Program-made: the position numbers and the translations under genes | Shown: piece by piece, positions 8,213 to 17,432 of the stretch | How the letters are laid out: each line of letters begins with the position of its first letter | Numbering within the stretch: the stretch's first letter is position 1 | The notes under the pieces: model-generated | What the model was told of the DNA's origin: nothing | Databases searched by the model: none | What the model saw: the letters and a program-made list of their open reading frames with translations, nothing else | Assembly: GCA_902774725.1 (NCBI GenBank) | Contig: CACYJP010000011.1 | Span: 1 to 32,082 of the forward strand | Direction of reading: 5' to 3' | From: an uncultured Lachnospiraceae bacterium | GTDB taxonomy: Bacteria > Bacillota > Clostridia > Lachnospirales > Lachnospiraceae | DNA length: 32,082 nucleotides

Positions 8213-9154
8213 ATGGCGGAAGAAACAAAAAAAAGACTTATTACACGAAGTGATTTTGACGGACTTGTATGTGCAATGCTTCTTAGAGAGCTGGACATAA
8301 TCGGGGAAATAAAGTTCGTTCATCCAAAGGATGTTCAGGATGGAAAGGTTGATATCACTGAAAATGATATAACAACTAATCTTCCTTTTGATAAGAGAGT
8401 AGGACTTGCTTTTGATCATCATGAAAGTGAGCTTCTCAGAAACAAGCCTGAAGAATATGAAGGTAAGTATATTATTGATGGAGACGCAAAGTCAGCAGCC
8501 AGAGTAGTTTATGATTATTATGGCGGCAAAGAAACATTTAAAAGAGTATCTGATGAGATCATGCTTGCTGTAGATAAGGGGGACAGTGCTGATTTTACAG
8601 AGGATGAGATACTTAATCCAAAGGACTGGGTACTTATGAACTTCCTTATGGATGCTCGTACAGGACTTGGACGTTTTCATGATTTCAGGATTTCAAACTA
8701 TCAGCTCATGATGGAGCTTATTGATTACTGCGTAGATCACGATATCAAGCAGGTAATGGAGCTTCCTGATGTAAAAGAAAGAGTTGAGATGTACTTCGAA
8801 CAGCAGGAGCTTTTCAAGGCTCAGCTTAAGAAGATAACCAAGATTCATGACAGAGTAGCTGTTATAGATCTGAGAAATGAAGATCCTATCTATACAGGAA
8901 ATCGTTTCATGGTTTATGCTATGTGGCCTGAGATAGAGATGTCTGTACACGTAGCATGGGGCTTTAAAAAGCAGAATACAGCTGTTATGATAGGTAAGTC
9001 TATAATTAATAAGGCATCAAAGGTCAACATCGGAGAGCTATGTCTTTCCTACGGTGGTGGAGGACATGCCAATGCAGGAACCTGCCAGTTGGATAATGAC
9101 AAGGTTGATGCTGAGCTTCCGACAATCATAGCTAAGCTGAATGGAGAACAGTAA
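8213..9154 (+). CDS. DHH-family phosphoesterase
   Basis: A 313-residue soluble protein behind a strong GGGAGG ribosome site. The metal-binding motifs of the DHH superfamily are present: SDFDG near residues 13-17 and FDHHES with DHH at 68-70. A DHHA1-like C-terminal substrate motif GGGGH lies at 281-285. DHH proteins are Mn-dependent phosphoesterases acting on oligoribonucleotides, cyclic dinucleotide products, pAp or polyphosphate. The exact substrate cannot be told from motifs alone. The short end of this gene supplies the ribosome site for dtd, two bases downstream. Hydrolysis of c-di-GMP-derived pGpG is conceivable in a region rich in EAL proteins, but this is only inference. Confidence 0.85.
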   Translation: MAEETKKRLITRSDFDGLVCAMLLRELDIIGEIKFVHPKDVQDGKVDITENDITTNLPFDKRVGLAFDHHESELLRNKPEEYEGKYIIDGDAKSAARVVYDYYGGKETFKRVSDEIMLAVDKGDSADFTEDEILNPKDWVLMNFLMDARTGLGRFHDFRISNYQLMMELIDYCVDHDIKQVMELPDVKERVEMYFEQQELFKAQLKKITKIHDRVAVIDLRNEDPIYTGNRFMVYAMWPEIEMSVHVAWGFKKQNTAVMIGKSIINKASKVNIGELCLSYGGGGHANAGTCQLDNDKVDAELPTIIAKLNGEQ

Positions 9155-9156
9155 AA

Positions 9157-9621
9157 GTGAAGTTTTTGATTCAGAGAGTTACTGAAGCTAGTGTTTCAGT
9201 TGATGGTAAAACAGTCGGAGAGATAGGAAAAGGATTTTTCGTATTAATAGGTGTAAATGATACTGATACAGAGGAAATAGCAGACAAAATGATAAAGAAG
9301 CTTCTGGGACTTAGAATATTTGCCGATGAAAATGGCAAAACCAACCTGAGTCTTTCAGATGCAGGGGGATCGCTTCTGCTCGTATCTCAGTTTACACTGT
9401 ATGCCGATTGTAAGAAGGGAAACAGGCCGTCATTTATTAAGGCCGGTTCACCTGAACACGCAGAAGGTTTATATGATTATATCGTTAAAAAATGTTATTT
9501 ATGGGCTGAAGAGAACAAGTCAGATATGAAAATCGCAACAGGAATCTTTGGAGCAGATATGTGTTGCAGACTGACAAATGATGGACCTTTTACAGTGGAT
9601 CTTGATAGTGAAGAACTATGA
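9157..9621 (+). CDS. dtd: D-aminoacyl-tRNA deacylase
   Basis: A 154-residue protein, the usual length for DTD. It frees tRNA from wrongly attached D-amino acids or glycine in the cytoplasm. The catalytic-site motif SQFTLYAD begins at residue 77, followed by NRPSF. The cross-subunit Gly-cisPro motif is NDGPFT at 141-146, with Phe at the position where Val is more common. It starts with GTG, using GGAGAA inside the end of the preceding gene, so the two are probably co-translated. Confidence 0.95.
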   Translation: MKFLIQRVTEASVSVDGKTVGEIGKGFFVLIGVNDTDTEEIADKMIKKLLGLRIFADENGKTNLSLSDAGGSLLLVSQFTLYADCKKGNRPSFIKAGSPEHAEGLYDYIVKKCYLWAEENKSDMKIATGIFGADMCCRLTNDGPFTVDLDSEEL

Positions 9622-9644
9622 TTACATGAAAAAAAGGAGCTAAC

Positions 9645-10985
9645 ATGAGTTACAATTCAGGAAATGATAACAAAAATTATGGTGGAGTGGGAAGTAATTA
9701 CTCACCGGAAATGGACTCGGCATTTATTGTAGACGAGCCAACGTCCAGACCGAGACCAAAGACCAATCCAAGGCCACAGCAAAGACCGCAGTCTCAGCAA
9801 AGACCACAGTCACAGCAAAGGCCACAGCAAAGACAAAGGGCTGAGGTTGAGCCTTTAAGACAGGGAGATAGCCCTCGTCAAAGACCTCAGAATCAACAAC
9901 GCCCTAGACCACAGGAGAAACCAAAGAGGACAAGAACCTTTGATCCTGATCAGATGGTAAGCGATGAGGAGTTTCTTGATTCCTATAATTCAGAAGGTGG
10001 AGGAAGAAGAACTCTGGACGAGGATACAAGAAGACCTTCAAATAAGAATAAAAAGAAAAAAAAGAAGAAAAAGTTCAGAGTACTCAAGATAATTCTTTTG
10101 ATACTTCTGGTGCTGGTTTTACTCGTGGGATTTGCTATATGGAACATAACCAGAAAGTTTAACCACATAGATACAGAGGTTTCAAAAAGAAGTGACTCTA
10201 TGAAGCATGATGTCATCAATATACTTCTTATTGGAGAGGATGCGAGAGATGGTCAGACAGGACAGAGAACTGATACCATAATAGTTTTATCCCTTAACCG
10301 TAAGAAGAACATAACTACTATGACATCGATCATGCGTGATACATATGTAAATATACCGGGACATGGCGGAGACAGGATAAATGCTGCATACGCATATGGT
10401 GGTATAGATCTGCTGGATCAGACGATAGAAGAAAACTTCGGAATTACGATAGATGGTAATATGAAGGTTGACTTCGATGGATTCCTCGAGGCTATGGCTG
10501 CAGTTGGATCGCTCGATATGGAGCTTACTGCAGAGGAGGCTCAGTATATGAATGAGAATCCTGCTCTTGGTTCAAATAATGATGTATCAGATGAAGAGTG
10601 GAATCTTAAAGAGGGTGTAAATAAGCTTACACCTAGTCAGATACTTTGTTACTCAAGAATGAGATACGTCGGTAACTCCGATTGGGACAGAACAGAGAGA
10701 CAGCGTAAGGTTATCGCAGGTGTTACCAGTCAGGTAAAGCATGGTCACTTCATAAAGGGTTATAAAGTAGCAAGTAAGGCTGCTCCATATATATCAACTG
10801 ATCTTAAGACCGGTGGAATGATGAAGATGGCATGGAATATGGTATTCGGAAAGGAAACAGACAGTCATCTGATTCCTGCAGAGGGTACTTACTATCCGGA
10901 TAACATAAACGGAATGGCAGTACTTGTACCGGATATAGATGCAAATAAAGCTGCTCTTCAGAGATATATAAACGGTGAAGAGTAA
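9645..10985 (+). CDS. LytR-CpsA-Psr (LCP) family cell-wall glycopolymer ligase
   Basis: A 446-residue protein starting at ATG 9645 after AAGGAG. Residues 1-145 are a long cytoplasmic, probably disordered region with Arg-Pro-Gln repeats (about 40-95) and a run of Lys just before the membrane helix at about 147-167. The extracytoplasmic LCP domain follows: LLIGEDAR and RTDTIIV (R208, T209, D210), then SIMRDTYVNIPG and GDRINAAYAYGG, with an Arg-rich SRMRY near 337. These residues bind the pyrophosphate of the lipid-linked donor. The family attaches teichoic acid or capsular polymers to peptidoglycan. The disordered front is much longer than usual. A terminator follows at 11023. Confidence 0.92.
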   Translation: MSYNSGNDNKNYGGVGSNYSPEMDSAFIVDEPTSRPRPKTNPRPQQRPQSQQRPQSQQRPQQRQRAEVEPLRQGDSPRQRPQNQQRPRPQEKPKRTRTFDPDQMVSDEEFLDSYNSEGGGRRTLDEDTRRPSNKNKKKKKKKKFRVLKIILLILLVLVLLVGFAIWNITRKFNHIDTEVSKRSDSMKHDVINILLIGEDARDGQTGQRTDTIIVLSLNRKKNITTMTSIMRDTYVNIPGHGGDRINAAYAYGGIDLLDQTIEENFGITIDGNMKVDFDGFLEAMAAVGSLDMELTAEEAQYMNENPALGSNNDVSDEEWNLKEGVNKLTPSQILCYSRMRYVGNSDWDRTERQRKVIAGVTSQVKHGHFIKGYKVASKAAPYISTDLKTGGMMKMAWNMVFGKETDSHLIPAEGTYYPDNINGMAVLVPDIDANKAALQRYINGEE

Positions 10986-11022
10986 GAATAAAGAAGATTA
11001 AAAATCAAAGAAGAATAAAAAG

Positions 11023-11062
11023 GGAAGCTGGTGGTGATATCCATCAGCTTCCTTTATTTTTA
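11023..11062. terminator. Bidirectional intrinsic terminator
   Basis: A 12-bp stem with one G-U pair (11023-11034 with 11041-11052), loop TGATAT, followed by a T-rich stretch. The A-rich left flank supports use from the other side too. It separates the LCP gene from the convergent NSS symporter gene. Confidence 0.88.
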
Positions 11063-11091
11063 TGATACTTAAATTGTTATTAACATTTTAT

Positions 11092-12504
11092 TTAAAATGA
11101 TATAACACCAAGTGACATGAGTAAGAGTAAGAAGAGCAAAATCGGTGAGATATATTTGATCATTACTCTGTAAAGCGTTCTACGATTAGCCTTTTCACCG
11201 TTTTTTGTAACCTCGTCCTCTACATATTTTGTCTTAACAACCCAGCCGATAAGTATACAGGTGCATATAGCAACTATAGGCATAAGTATGTTGTTGCTTA
11301 TATAGTCCATAACATCAAGTAGCTGTCCATTTGCTTCATCCGGCATATTTGGAAGATGTGCTTCGATATAGAATTTACTGCTTCCGTCAAAGCCTCTGCA
11401 TACTGCGATTCCTATAAGGAGTGCAAGTATAGTTTCGATAATTGTTGAAACATGCCTTGATGCATTAAACTTATCTATGATACTTGAAACGATAGCCTCA
11501 AGGATTGATATAGCACTTGTTATTGCTGCGAAGAGTACCATCGCGAAGAACAGAGCACCGATAACATTTCCTATTGCGCCCATTTCCATAAATACCTTAG
11601 GAAGTGATACAAACATAAGAGATGGTCCTGATGCACTAAGTCCATCTTTGCCCATAAATACATACACAGCAGGTATGATCATGATTCCTGCAAGAAATGC
11701 AACTGCAGTATCAAAGATCTCTATCTGGTTTATGGACTTGACCAGGTTATCCTCATCACGAACGTATGAACCATAAGCAATCATAATTCCCATCGCAACC
11801 GATAAGCTGTAGAACAGCTGTCCCATTGCATCAACAACGGTTATTGCAAACTGTTTCAGGGATACATCGTGCATATCCGGGACAAACAGTATCTTTAGTC
11901 CCTGTAATCCTGTTCTTACAGTTCCGTCCTCAGCCTTAGTAAGCGTGAGTGAATAAATAGCGATTCCGATAACGAGAATGAGCAGCAGCGGCATGATGAT
12001 TTTTGAAAATCTTTCTATTCCCTTATCTACGCCCATAAATATAATCACCGCACATACCAGTATGAATACGATAAGCATAACATTTGGCTGAGTCTTATCG
12101 GTTATAAATGTACCGAAGTATTCATCTGATGCGGCAGCCTTTCCTTGACCGGAAACAAATGCGATAAAGTACTTAAGTACCCATCCGCCGATTACACAGT
12201 AGTAAGGCATTATGATGAAAGGAACTATACTAGCCAAAAATCCGAGCCAGCCCCATTTCTTATGTACCTTTCCGTAAGCCGTGAGAGGACTCTGCTTAGT
12301 TTTTCTACCGATTGCTGTCTCCGAGGTCAGCATAGCAAAACCAAATGTAAGTGCCAGCATCAGGTAGATAGCCAGAAACAGTCCTCCGCCGTCCTTTGCT
12401 GCAAGATATGGAAATCTCCATATGTTTCCAAGACCGACAGCACTACCGGCCGCGGCTAGGACAAAACCCAGTGAACCCTTAAAAGAACTTCTAGATTGTT
12501 CCAT
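11092..12504 (-). CDS. Sodium-dependent amino-acid transporter, NSS (SNF) family
   Basis: A 470-residue polytopic membrane protein, normal for bacterial NSS members. The first helix carries the diagnostic pattern GSAVGLGNIWRFPY near residues 20-33, which holds the unwound sodium and substrate site, followed by GGGLFL. About eleven to twelve hydrophobic segments follow. The family imports amino acids with sodium; characterised bacterial members include tryptophan and tyrosine transporters. The gene sits 37 bases after a TrpB2-like gene on the same strand, with its own ribosome site GAGGAAAG, so the two form a likely operon. Tryptophan or another aromatic amino acid is a reasonable guess at the substrate, but it is inference from context. 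Confidence 0.92.
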   Translation of the reverse strand: MEQSRSSFKGSLGFVLAAAGSAVGLGNIWRFPYLAAKDGGGLFLAIYLMLALTFGFAMLTSETAIGRKTKQSPLTAYGKVHKKWGWLGFLASIVPFIIMPYYCVIGGWVLKYFIAFVSGQGKAAASDEYFGTFITDKTQPNVMLIVFILVCAVIIFMGVDKGIERFSKIIMPLLLILVIGIAIYSLTLTKAEDGTVRTGLQGLKILFVPDMHDVSLKQFAITVVDAMGQLFYSLSVAMGIMIAYGSYVRDEDNLVKSINQIEIFDTAVAFLAGIMIIPAVYVFMGKDGLSASGPSLMFVSLPKVFMEMGAIGNVIGALFFAMVLFAAITSAISILEAIVSSIIDKFNASRHVSTIIETILALLIGIAVCRGFDGSSKFYIEAHLPNMPDEANGQLLDVMDYISNNILMPIVAICTCILIGWVVKTKYVEDEVTKNGEKANRRTLYRVMIKYISPILLFLLLLMSLGVISF

Positions 12505-12541
12505 TATAAGTCTTTCCTCATTTCATATTTATTTGTACTGC

Positions 12542-13909
12542 TTAGTCAACCTTTGGAAGAGTATCAAGTGATTTTTTCAGCTCTTCGTCAGTTGGGATGT
12601 AGTCGCTCATTTCGCCGTTGTTGAACTTCTCATAAGCAACCATATCGAAGTAACCTGTACCTGTAAGACCAAATACAATATTCTTTTCTTCGCCTGTCTC
12701 TTTACACTTAAGAGCTTCATCGATTGCAACTCTTATAGCGTGGCTTGATTCAGGAGCAGGAAGAATACCTTCAACTCTTGCAAACATTTCAGCTGCTTCG
12801 AATACGCTTGTCTGCTCAACGCTTCTTGCAGAGATAAGTCCCTGATCATAAAGCTCTGATACGACTGAACTCATTCCGTGATATCTGAGACCACCTGCAT
12901 GGTTTGCTGAAGGGATGAAGCCACTACCAAGTGTGTACATCTTGGCAAGAGGACAAACCTTTCCGGTATCACAGAAGTCATATGCATATTTACCTCTTGT
13001 GAGTGATGGACAAGATGCAGGCTCAACAGCGATTATTTCATAATCAGCTTCGCCTCTAAGCATCTGACCTGCAAATGGTGAGATAAGACCACCGAGGTTT
13101 GAACCACCACCTGCGCAGCCGATTATCATATCTGCCTTTATACCATACTTATCAAGAGCAGCCTTTGTCTCAAGACCGATAACTGACTGATGAAGAAGTA
13201 CCTGAGAAAGAACAGAACCAAGAACATATCTGTAGCCTTCCTGAGTTGTAGCAGCTTCAACAGCCTCTGAGATAGCACAGCCAAGACTTCCTGTTGTACC
13301 AGGGAACTCAGCATTTATCTTCTTACCGATTTCAGTATTCATTGATGGTGAAGGTGTAACCTTTGCACCATATGTACGCATTACTTCGCGACGGAATGGC
13401 TTCTGCTCATAAGAAACCTTTACCATATATACCTGACAGTCCAGATCAAAGTATGAACAAGCCATTGAAAGAGCTGTTCCCCACTGACCGGCACCGGTCT
13501 CTGTTGTCACACCCTTAAGACCCTGCTTCTTAGCATAATAAGCCTGAGCGATAGCAGAGTTAAGCTTATGGCTTCCTGATGTGTTGTTACCCTCGAACTT
13601 ATAATAGATATGAGCAGGTGTATCAAGCTTCTTCTCTAAACAGTATGCACGAACAAGAGGTGATGGACGATACATCTTATAGAAGTTTCTGATTTCCTCA
13701 GGAATATCGAAATAAGTTGTTGTGTCATCAAGCTCCTGCTTAGCAAGCTCCTCACAGAAGATAGGTGAAAGCTCTTCAAGTGTAATTGGCTGAAGAGTGC
13801 CCGGGTTAAGAATAGGTGCCGGCTTTTTCTTCATGTCGCCTCTTACGTTGTACCATTTTGTTGGCATCTCGCTTTCTTCAAGATAGATCTTGTACGGAAT
13901 ATTACTCAT
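12542..13909 (-). CDS. TrpB2-like tryptophan synthase beta subunit (PLP enzyme)
   Basis: A 455-residue protein, longer than classical TrpB (about 400) and typical of the TrpB2 branch. The PLP-binding Lys is K115 in SGSHKLN, TETGAGQWG lies at 136-144, and the phosphate loop GCAGGGSNLGG at 264-274. TrpB makes tryptophan from indole and serine. No trpA is nearby, so it would use free indole, or act on serine-like substrates as proposed for some TrpB2 proteins. It starts at ATG 13909 after AGGGGAG. The downstream partner is an amino-acid symporter, suggesting aromatic amino-acid or indole salvage rather than the normal biosynthetic complex. Confidence 0.92.
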   Translation of the reverse strand: MSNIPYKIYLEESEMPTKWYNVRGDMKKKPAPILNPGTLQPITLEELSPIFCEELAKQELDDTTTYFDIPEEIRNFYKMYRPSPLVRAYCLEKKLDTPAHIYYKFEGNNTSGSHKLNSAIAQAYYAKKQGLKGVTTETGAGQWGTALSMACSYFDLDCQVYMVKVSYEQKPFRREVMRTYGAKVTPSPSMNTEIGKKINAEFPGTTGSLGCAISEAVEAATTQEGYRYVLGSVLSQVLLHQSVIGLETKAALDKYGIKADMIIGCAGGGSNLGGLISPFAGQMLRGEADYEIIAVEPASCPSLTRGKYAYDFCDTGKVCPLAKMYTLGSGFIPSANHAGGLRYHGMSSVVSELYDQGLISARSVEQTSVFEAAEMFARVEGILPAPESSHAIRVAIDEALKCKETGEEKNIVFGLTGTGYFDMVAYEKFNNGEMSDYIPTDEELKKSLDTLPKVD

Positions 13910-13983
13910 TTTTTTCTCCCCTTTACATACTACTTATTTTATTTGGTTTGATTAGATCTTTTTATCCGTTGTCACCAAGAGTG

Positions 13984-14011
13984 ATTTTACCACATATCAG
14001 GCTTTAATTAA
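13984..14011 (-). promoter_or_regulatory. Possible promoter for the TrpB2-symporter operon
   Basis: On the minus strand TAAAAT (13984-13989) lies 16 bp from TTAATT (14006-14011). The leader of about 65 bases to ATG 13909 has only a small TCAC/GTGA hairpin; no T-box or trp-attenuator features are seen. Tentative. Confidence 0.3.
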
Positions 14012-14040
14012 AGGAAATAAAAAAAGAATAAAAAAAGTGG

Positions 14041-14069
14041 TTGACAAAACGAAGTCAAAGTATTAATAT
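14041..14069 (+). promoter_or_regulatory. Strong sigma-A promoter for the sugar ABC operon
   Basis: A perfect TTGACA (14041-14046) is followed 17 bp later by TAATAT (14064-14069). Transcription should begin near 14076, inside an inverted repeat that may be an operator. Confidence 0.75.
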
Positions 14070-14104
14070 GTTCACGAACTTGCGAATCACACAAAGTCGT
14101 GAAC
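14070..14104. promoter_or_regulatory. Inverted repeat over the transcription start, candidate operator
   Basis: The 8-bp arms GTTCACGA (14070-14077) and TCGTGAAC (14097-14104) face each other across a 19-base gap, immediately after the -10 box. The left arm also forms the small palindrome GTTCACGAAC. Placement over the start site suggests repressor binding, although a leader hairpin is possible. No regulator gene is adjacent. Confidence 0.5.
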
Positions 14105-14150
14105 AAGAAAAAGAATCGAACAAAAACAAAAGAAAACCAGAGGGAGAGAA

Positions 14151-15035
14151 ATGGAAAGCATTAAGACAAAGTCAAACAAAATAATGAAGATACTTTTGTT
14201 TACACTCCCTGCAATGGTTCCGATGTTTTTATTCTGGATCTATCCGATACTTAAGAGCGGATGGCTGAGCTTTACAGACTGGGACTACATGAGTCCAAGC
14301 TACAGTTATGTTGGAACTCAAAACTATACAGATGTTTTAACAAATGATGGTTTTTGGTCAGCACTCAGCAACACCGCAGTCTTTGCGATTGGAACTATGA
14401 TTCCAACACTTGTAATCGGTCTCTTTGTTGCACTTCTCCTTAACAGCAAGATAAAAGGAAAAGCATTTTACCGTTTTCTGGTTTTTTCACCATGGATAAC
14501 ACCAACGGTTGCAGTGTCAATCGTGTGGAGCTGGATATTCCAGCCAAAGGGCGGCTTTGCAAATCAGCTTCTTGAAATGATGGGTCTTCCCGGATCACAG
14601 TGGATGACAAGCAGTAAGACAGCGATGCTTTCAGTAATAATTGTTACTGTTTGGAAGGGGATAGGCTACAGTGCGATATTCTACCTGGTAGCGATGGACA
14701 AGATACCTGAGGAAAGATATGAAGCCGCAGCACTTGATGGTGCAGGCTTCTGGCAGAAGCTCAGATATGTAACAGTGCCGGGGATATCACCGACAACATT
14801 TTTCCTTACGATAATAACTATGGTTGATGCTCTTAAGGCTTATGACCAGATACAGATACTTACACAGGGCGGCCCTTCCGGAAGTACAAGGACTCTGACG
14901 TATCTTTTCTATCAGCTTGGCTTTGAGCAGTTCAAGATGGGACAGGCATCAGCCGTAGCGATAATAATTGTATTTATTACAGTTGTTCTCTCTGTTGCAC
15001 AGTTTAAACTATCTAAGAAGTGGGTGAATTATTGA
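14151..15035 (+). CDS. Sugar ABC transporter permease, CUT1 type (MalF/UgpA-like)
   Basis: A 294-residue inner-membrane protein with about six helices. The cytoplasmic EAA loop, which contacts the ATPase, is YEAAALDGAG at about residues 190-199, with the usual Gly spacing. The start ATG 14151 follows GGGAG. It is first in a three-gene operon with a second permease and a lipoprotein binding protein. Family members import oligosaccharides or glycerol-phosphate-like substrates. The substrate is not evident. Confidence 0.92.
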   Translation: MESIKTKSNKIMKILLFTLPAMVPMFLFWIYPILKSGWLSFTDWDYMSPSYSYVGTQNYTDVLTNDGFWSALSNTAVFAIGTMIPTLVIGLFVALLLNSKIKGKAFYRFLVFSPWITPTVAVSIVWSWIFQPKGGFANQLLEMMGLPGSQWMTSSKTAMLSVIIVTVWKGIGYSAIFYLVAMDKIPEERYEAAALDGAGFWQKLRYVTVPGISPTTFFLTIITMVDALKAYDQIQILTQGGPSGSTRTLTYLFYQLGFEQFKMGQASAVAIIIVFITVVLSVAQFKLSKKWVNY

Positions 15036-15865
15036 TGAAGAAGTTTGCAGTAACAGGATTAAAACACATAACGCTTATCGCTATAAGCATCATAATGATA
15101 TTTCCTCTGCTGTGGATGATTCTCGGTGGTTTGAAAACAAGTCAGGAGGCTATGAATCCTGAGATGATCCTTCCGGATGTTATTCATCTGGAAAATGTGA
15201 TCGATGTTTTTAAAAATTCACCGCTGATGAAGTACATCGGTAACAGCCTCACAGTTGCGATCATTGCAACACTCATTCAGATAGTAACGGGAGCTATGCT
15301 TGCATATGCATTTTCCTTTATCAGGTTTAAAGGAAGAAATGTACTTTTCGGTATAGTCATGGCAACCTATATGCTTCCGTCATGTGCGACTTATATACCG
15401 GCTTATGTAACACTTGCAAAAATGGGTATGCTCAATTCAAAGACAGGTCTGATCATATCGCAGTGTGTAAGTATATTTGGAATCTTCCTTCTCAGGACTG
15501 CATTCCTTCAGGTTCCTAAGGAGCTTATTGAGGCAGCTAAGCTGGATGGAGCAGGAGACTGGAAGATACTTTGGAAGATAGTAATGCCGGTTACTAAATC
15601 GTCATTCGTTACATTTGGACTCATGAGTTTTATCTCTTTATATAATAACTATATGTGGCCTTCACTCATAACGAAGGATTCGAATCTCTACCAGGTAGCG
15701 CAGGGACTGAGAAGCTTCTTTATAGATGATGGTGCATATGGAACAAACTGGGCAAAGGTCATGGTTGGAAGCAGCATAATAGTTATTCCACTGCTTATAC
15801 TCTTTGCATTTACCCAGAAGTGGTTTATATCCGGTCTTGCCGGGGATAGTGGAGTCAAAGGATAA
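15035..15865 (+). CDS. Sugar ABC transporter permease, CUT1 type (MalG/UgpE-like)
   Basis: A 276-residue polytopic protein starting at ATG 15035, whose first base is the last base of the preceding stop (TGATG). An in-frame GTG at 15020 is an unlikely alternative start. The EAA loop reads IEAAKLDGAG at about residues 165-174. It forms the membrane channel together with the upstream permease; the overlap fits equal production of the two subunits. Confidence 0.92.
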   Translation: MKKFAVTGLKHITLIAISIIMIFPLLWMILGGLKTSQEAMNPEMILPDVIHLENVIDVFKNSPLMKYIGNSLTVAIIATLIQIVTGAMLAYAFSFIRFKGRNVLFGIVMATYMLPSCATYIPAYVTLAKMGMLNSKTGLIISQCVSIFGIFLLRTAFLQVPKELIEAAKLDGAGDWKILWKIVMPVTKSSFVTFGLMSFISLYNNYMWPSLITKDSNLYQVAQGLRSFFIDDGAYGTNWAKVMVGSSIIVIPLLILFAFTQKWFISGLAGDSGVKG

Positions 15866-15880
15866 AAGAAAGGAAAGGTT

Positions 15881-17257
15881 ATGAAAATGAAAGTATTATC
15901 AGGTAATGGAAGTAAGAAGTTTGCAGGAGCAGCTCTTTCAGGTCTTATGCTGATGGGAGCACTCACAGGATGTGGTGTAAGTACAGCATCAAACTCCAAA
16001 GATGTAAATGCCGAGCAGACAGAGCAGCAGTCAACATCAGCTACAAAGACTGATGCTGAGGGTAAGGTTGAGGTTGAGTTCTGGTACGCCGGTGGAAAGA
16101 CAGCAGTAGGTGTTATCCAGAATATCGTTGATGATTACAATGCATCACAGGATACTTACTTCGTTAAGACTGTAACAATGGGTGACTATGATGAGACATA
16201 TCAGAAGCTTCAGGCAGGTATTGCCGGAAATGTAGCACCTGACTTAGCTCTTATCGAGGTTGATGCAGCCAGAAATCTTGCAGATAAGAACCTTCTGACG
16301 GATCTTTCTACATATATGAATGATGATGCAGACTTTGCAAAGGATGATTATCTCAGTGTATTCTTTGATCAGGGTGTTGACGGAGAAAAGGTTTATGCAT
16401 TCCCTGCTTACGGAACAACACAGGTAATGTACTATAACAAAGAGGTATTTGAGAAGGCAGGAGTAAATCCTGATGATATCAAGACATGGAAGCAGCTTGG
16501 AGATATCTCCAAGGATATCAAAGATGGCGGCTATGCTACATATGGCTGGGAGCCAATGTGGGGTGAGGATAACCTTATAGATCTTGCGCTTTCTAATGGT
16601 GGTAAGGTGCTTAGTGATGACGGAAAGACAGTTCTCATTAACTCAGATGAGTGGGTTGAAGTATGGGAGCAGGTTCGTACATGGATACATGATGATGAGA
16701 CTATGGCAGTTCATTCAGGTGGACAGGGCTGGGAATACTGGTATGACACAATGGATGATGCTGTAGATGGTACTGCAGGTGGTTATATCGGTTCCAGTGG
16801 TGACCAGGCAGACCTTGACTTTACCAAGGTTGGTGCTATGGAGCAGCCTGCGTGGGATGATGACAGTGCATCAGCTCCATCAGCAGAGGCTAAGCAGCTT
16901 GTATCAGTAGATGCATCATCTGATGAAGAGAAGAAGGGTGCTTATGAGTTCATGAAGTTCTTCACAAATCCTGACAACCAGGCAACATGGTCAATCAATA
17001 CAGGATATGTTTCAGTAAGAAAGTCAACTCAGGACAGCGAGGCATTTAAGGAGTATGAGAAGGATCATCCTGAAATACTTGTTCCGCTTTCACAGTCAGG
17101 ACATGCTTCAATCAGACCTGTTGATCCAACAGGCGGTGAGATCTATGATGCTCTTAAGATAGCAGCTGACAAGGTTGAGCTTGAGGGCGTTGACGCTAAG
17201 GAAGCTCTTGATGAAGCACAGGAAATAGCTCAGAAGGCTCTTGATAAAGTACAGTAA
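15881..17257 (+). CDS. Sugar ABC transporter substrate-binding lipoprotein
   Basis: A 458-residue extracellular solute-binding protein (family 1 type). The N-terminus has a basic start, a hydrophobic stretch and the lipobox LTGC with the lipidated Cys at 31, then a Ser/Thr/Gln-rich linker. The mature part opens with VEVEFWYAGG, and has QAGIAGNVAPDLALIE and an abundance of surface acids and aromatic residues typical of carbohydrate binding. It starts at ATG 15881 after AAAGGAAAGG. No ATPase gene follows, so a shared MsmK-type ATPase encoded elsewhere is expected. A strong terminator ends the operon at 17350. Confidence 0.93.
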   Translation: MKMKVLSGNGSKKFAGAALSGLMLMGALTGCGVSTASNSKDVNAEQTEQQSTSATKTDAEGKVEVEFWYAGGKTAVGVIQNIVDDYNASQDTYFVKTVTMGDYDETYQKLQAGIAGNVAPDLALIEVDAARNLADKNLLTDLSTYMNDDADFAKDDYLSVFFDQGVDGEKVYAFPAYGTTQVMYYNKEVFEKAGVNPDDIKTWKQLGDISKDIKDGGYATYGWEPMWGEDNLIDLALSNGGKVLSDDGKTVLINSDEWVEVWEQVRTWIHDDETMAVHSGGQGWEYWYDTMDDAVDGTAGGYIGSSGDQADLDFTKVGAMEQPAWDDDSASAPSAEAKQLVSVDASSDEEKKGAYEFMKFFTNPDNQATWSINTGYVSVRKSTQDSEAFKEYEKDHPEILVPLSQSGHASIRPVDPTGGEIYDALKIAADKVELEGVDAKEALDEAQEIAQKALDKVQ

Positions 17258-17324
17258 GACAATTTCTTTATCCCTTTTTAGTGAATAATAAATAGTGAAT
17301 ATAATAGTGAAGATTTTTATATCA

Positions 17325-17360
17325 GGGTGTATCTGTAAAAAGATACACCCTTATTTTACA
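17325..17360 (+). terminator. Intrinsic terminator of the sugar ABC operon
   Basis: A perfect 10-bp stem (17325-17334 with 17341-17350) with loop GTAAAA, followed by TTATTTTA. It lies 67 bases after the binding-protein gene. Confidence 0.9.
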
Positions 17361-17383
17361 AATGGGGAGTTTTCGTATAAAAT
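17355..17383 (+). promoter_or_regulatory. Promoter for the 17433-26444 gene run
   Basis: TTTACA (17355-17360) is followed 17 bp later by TAAAAT (17378-17383), directly after the terminator. The leader to ATG 17433 is about 43 bases and contains AAAGGGG as ribosome site. Confidence 0.5.
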
Positions 17384-17432
17384 AGAAAGGATGTAGAAAT
17401 TATATCCACAGAAAAATAAAAGGGGTTTTATA

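Noticed and set aside
13910..14040. T-box or trp-type attenuator upstream of the TrpB2 gene
   Set aside because: No T-box core, no leader peptide with Trp codons and no terminator hairpin are visible in this stretch.
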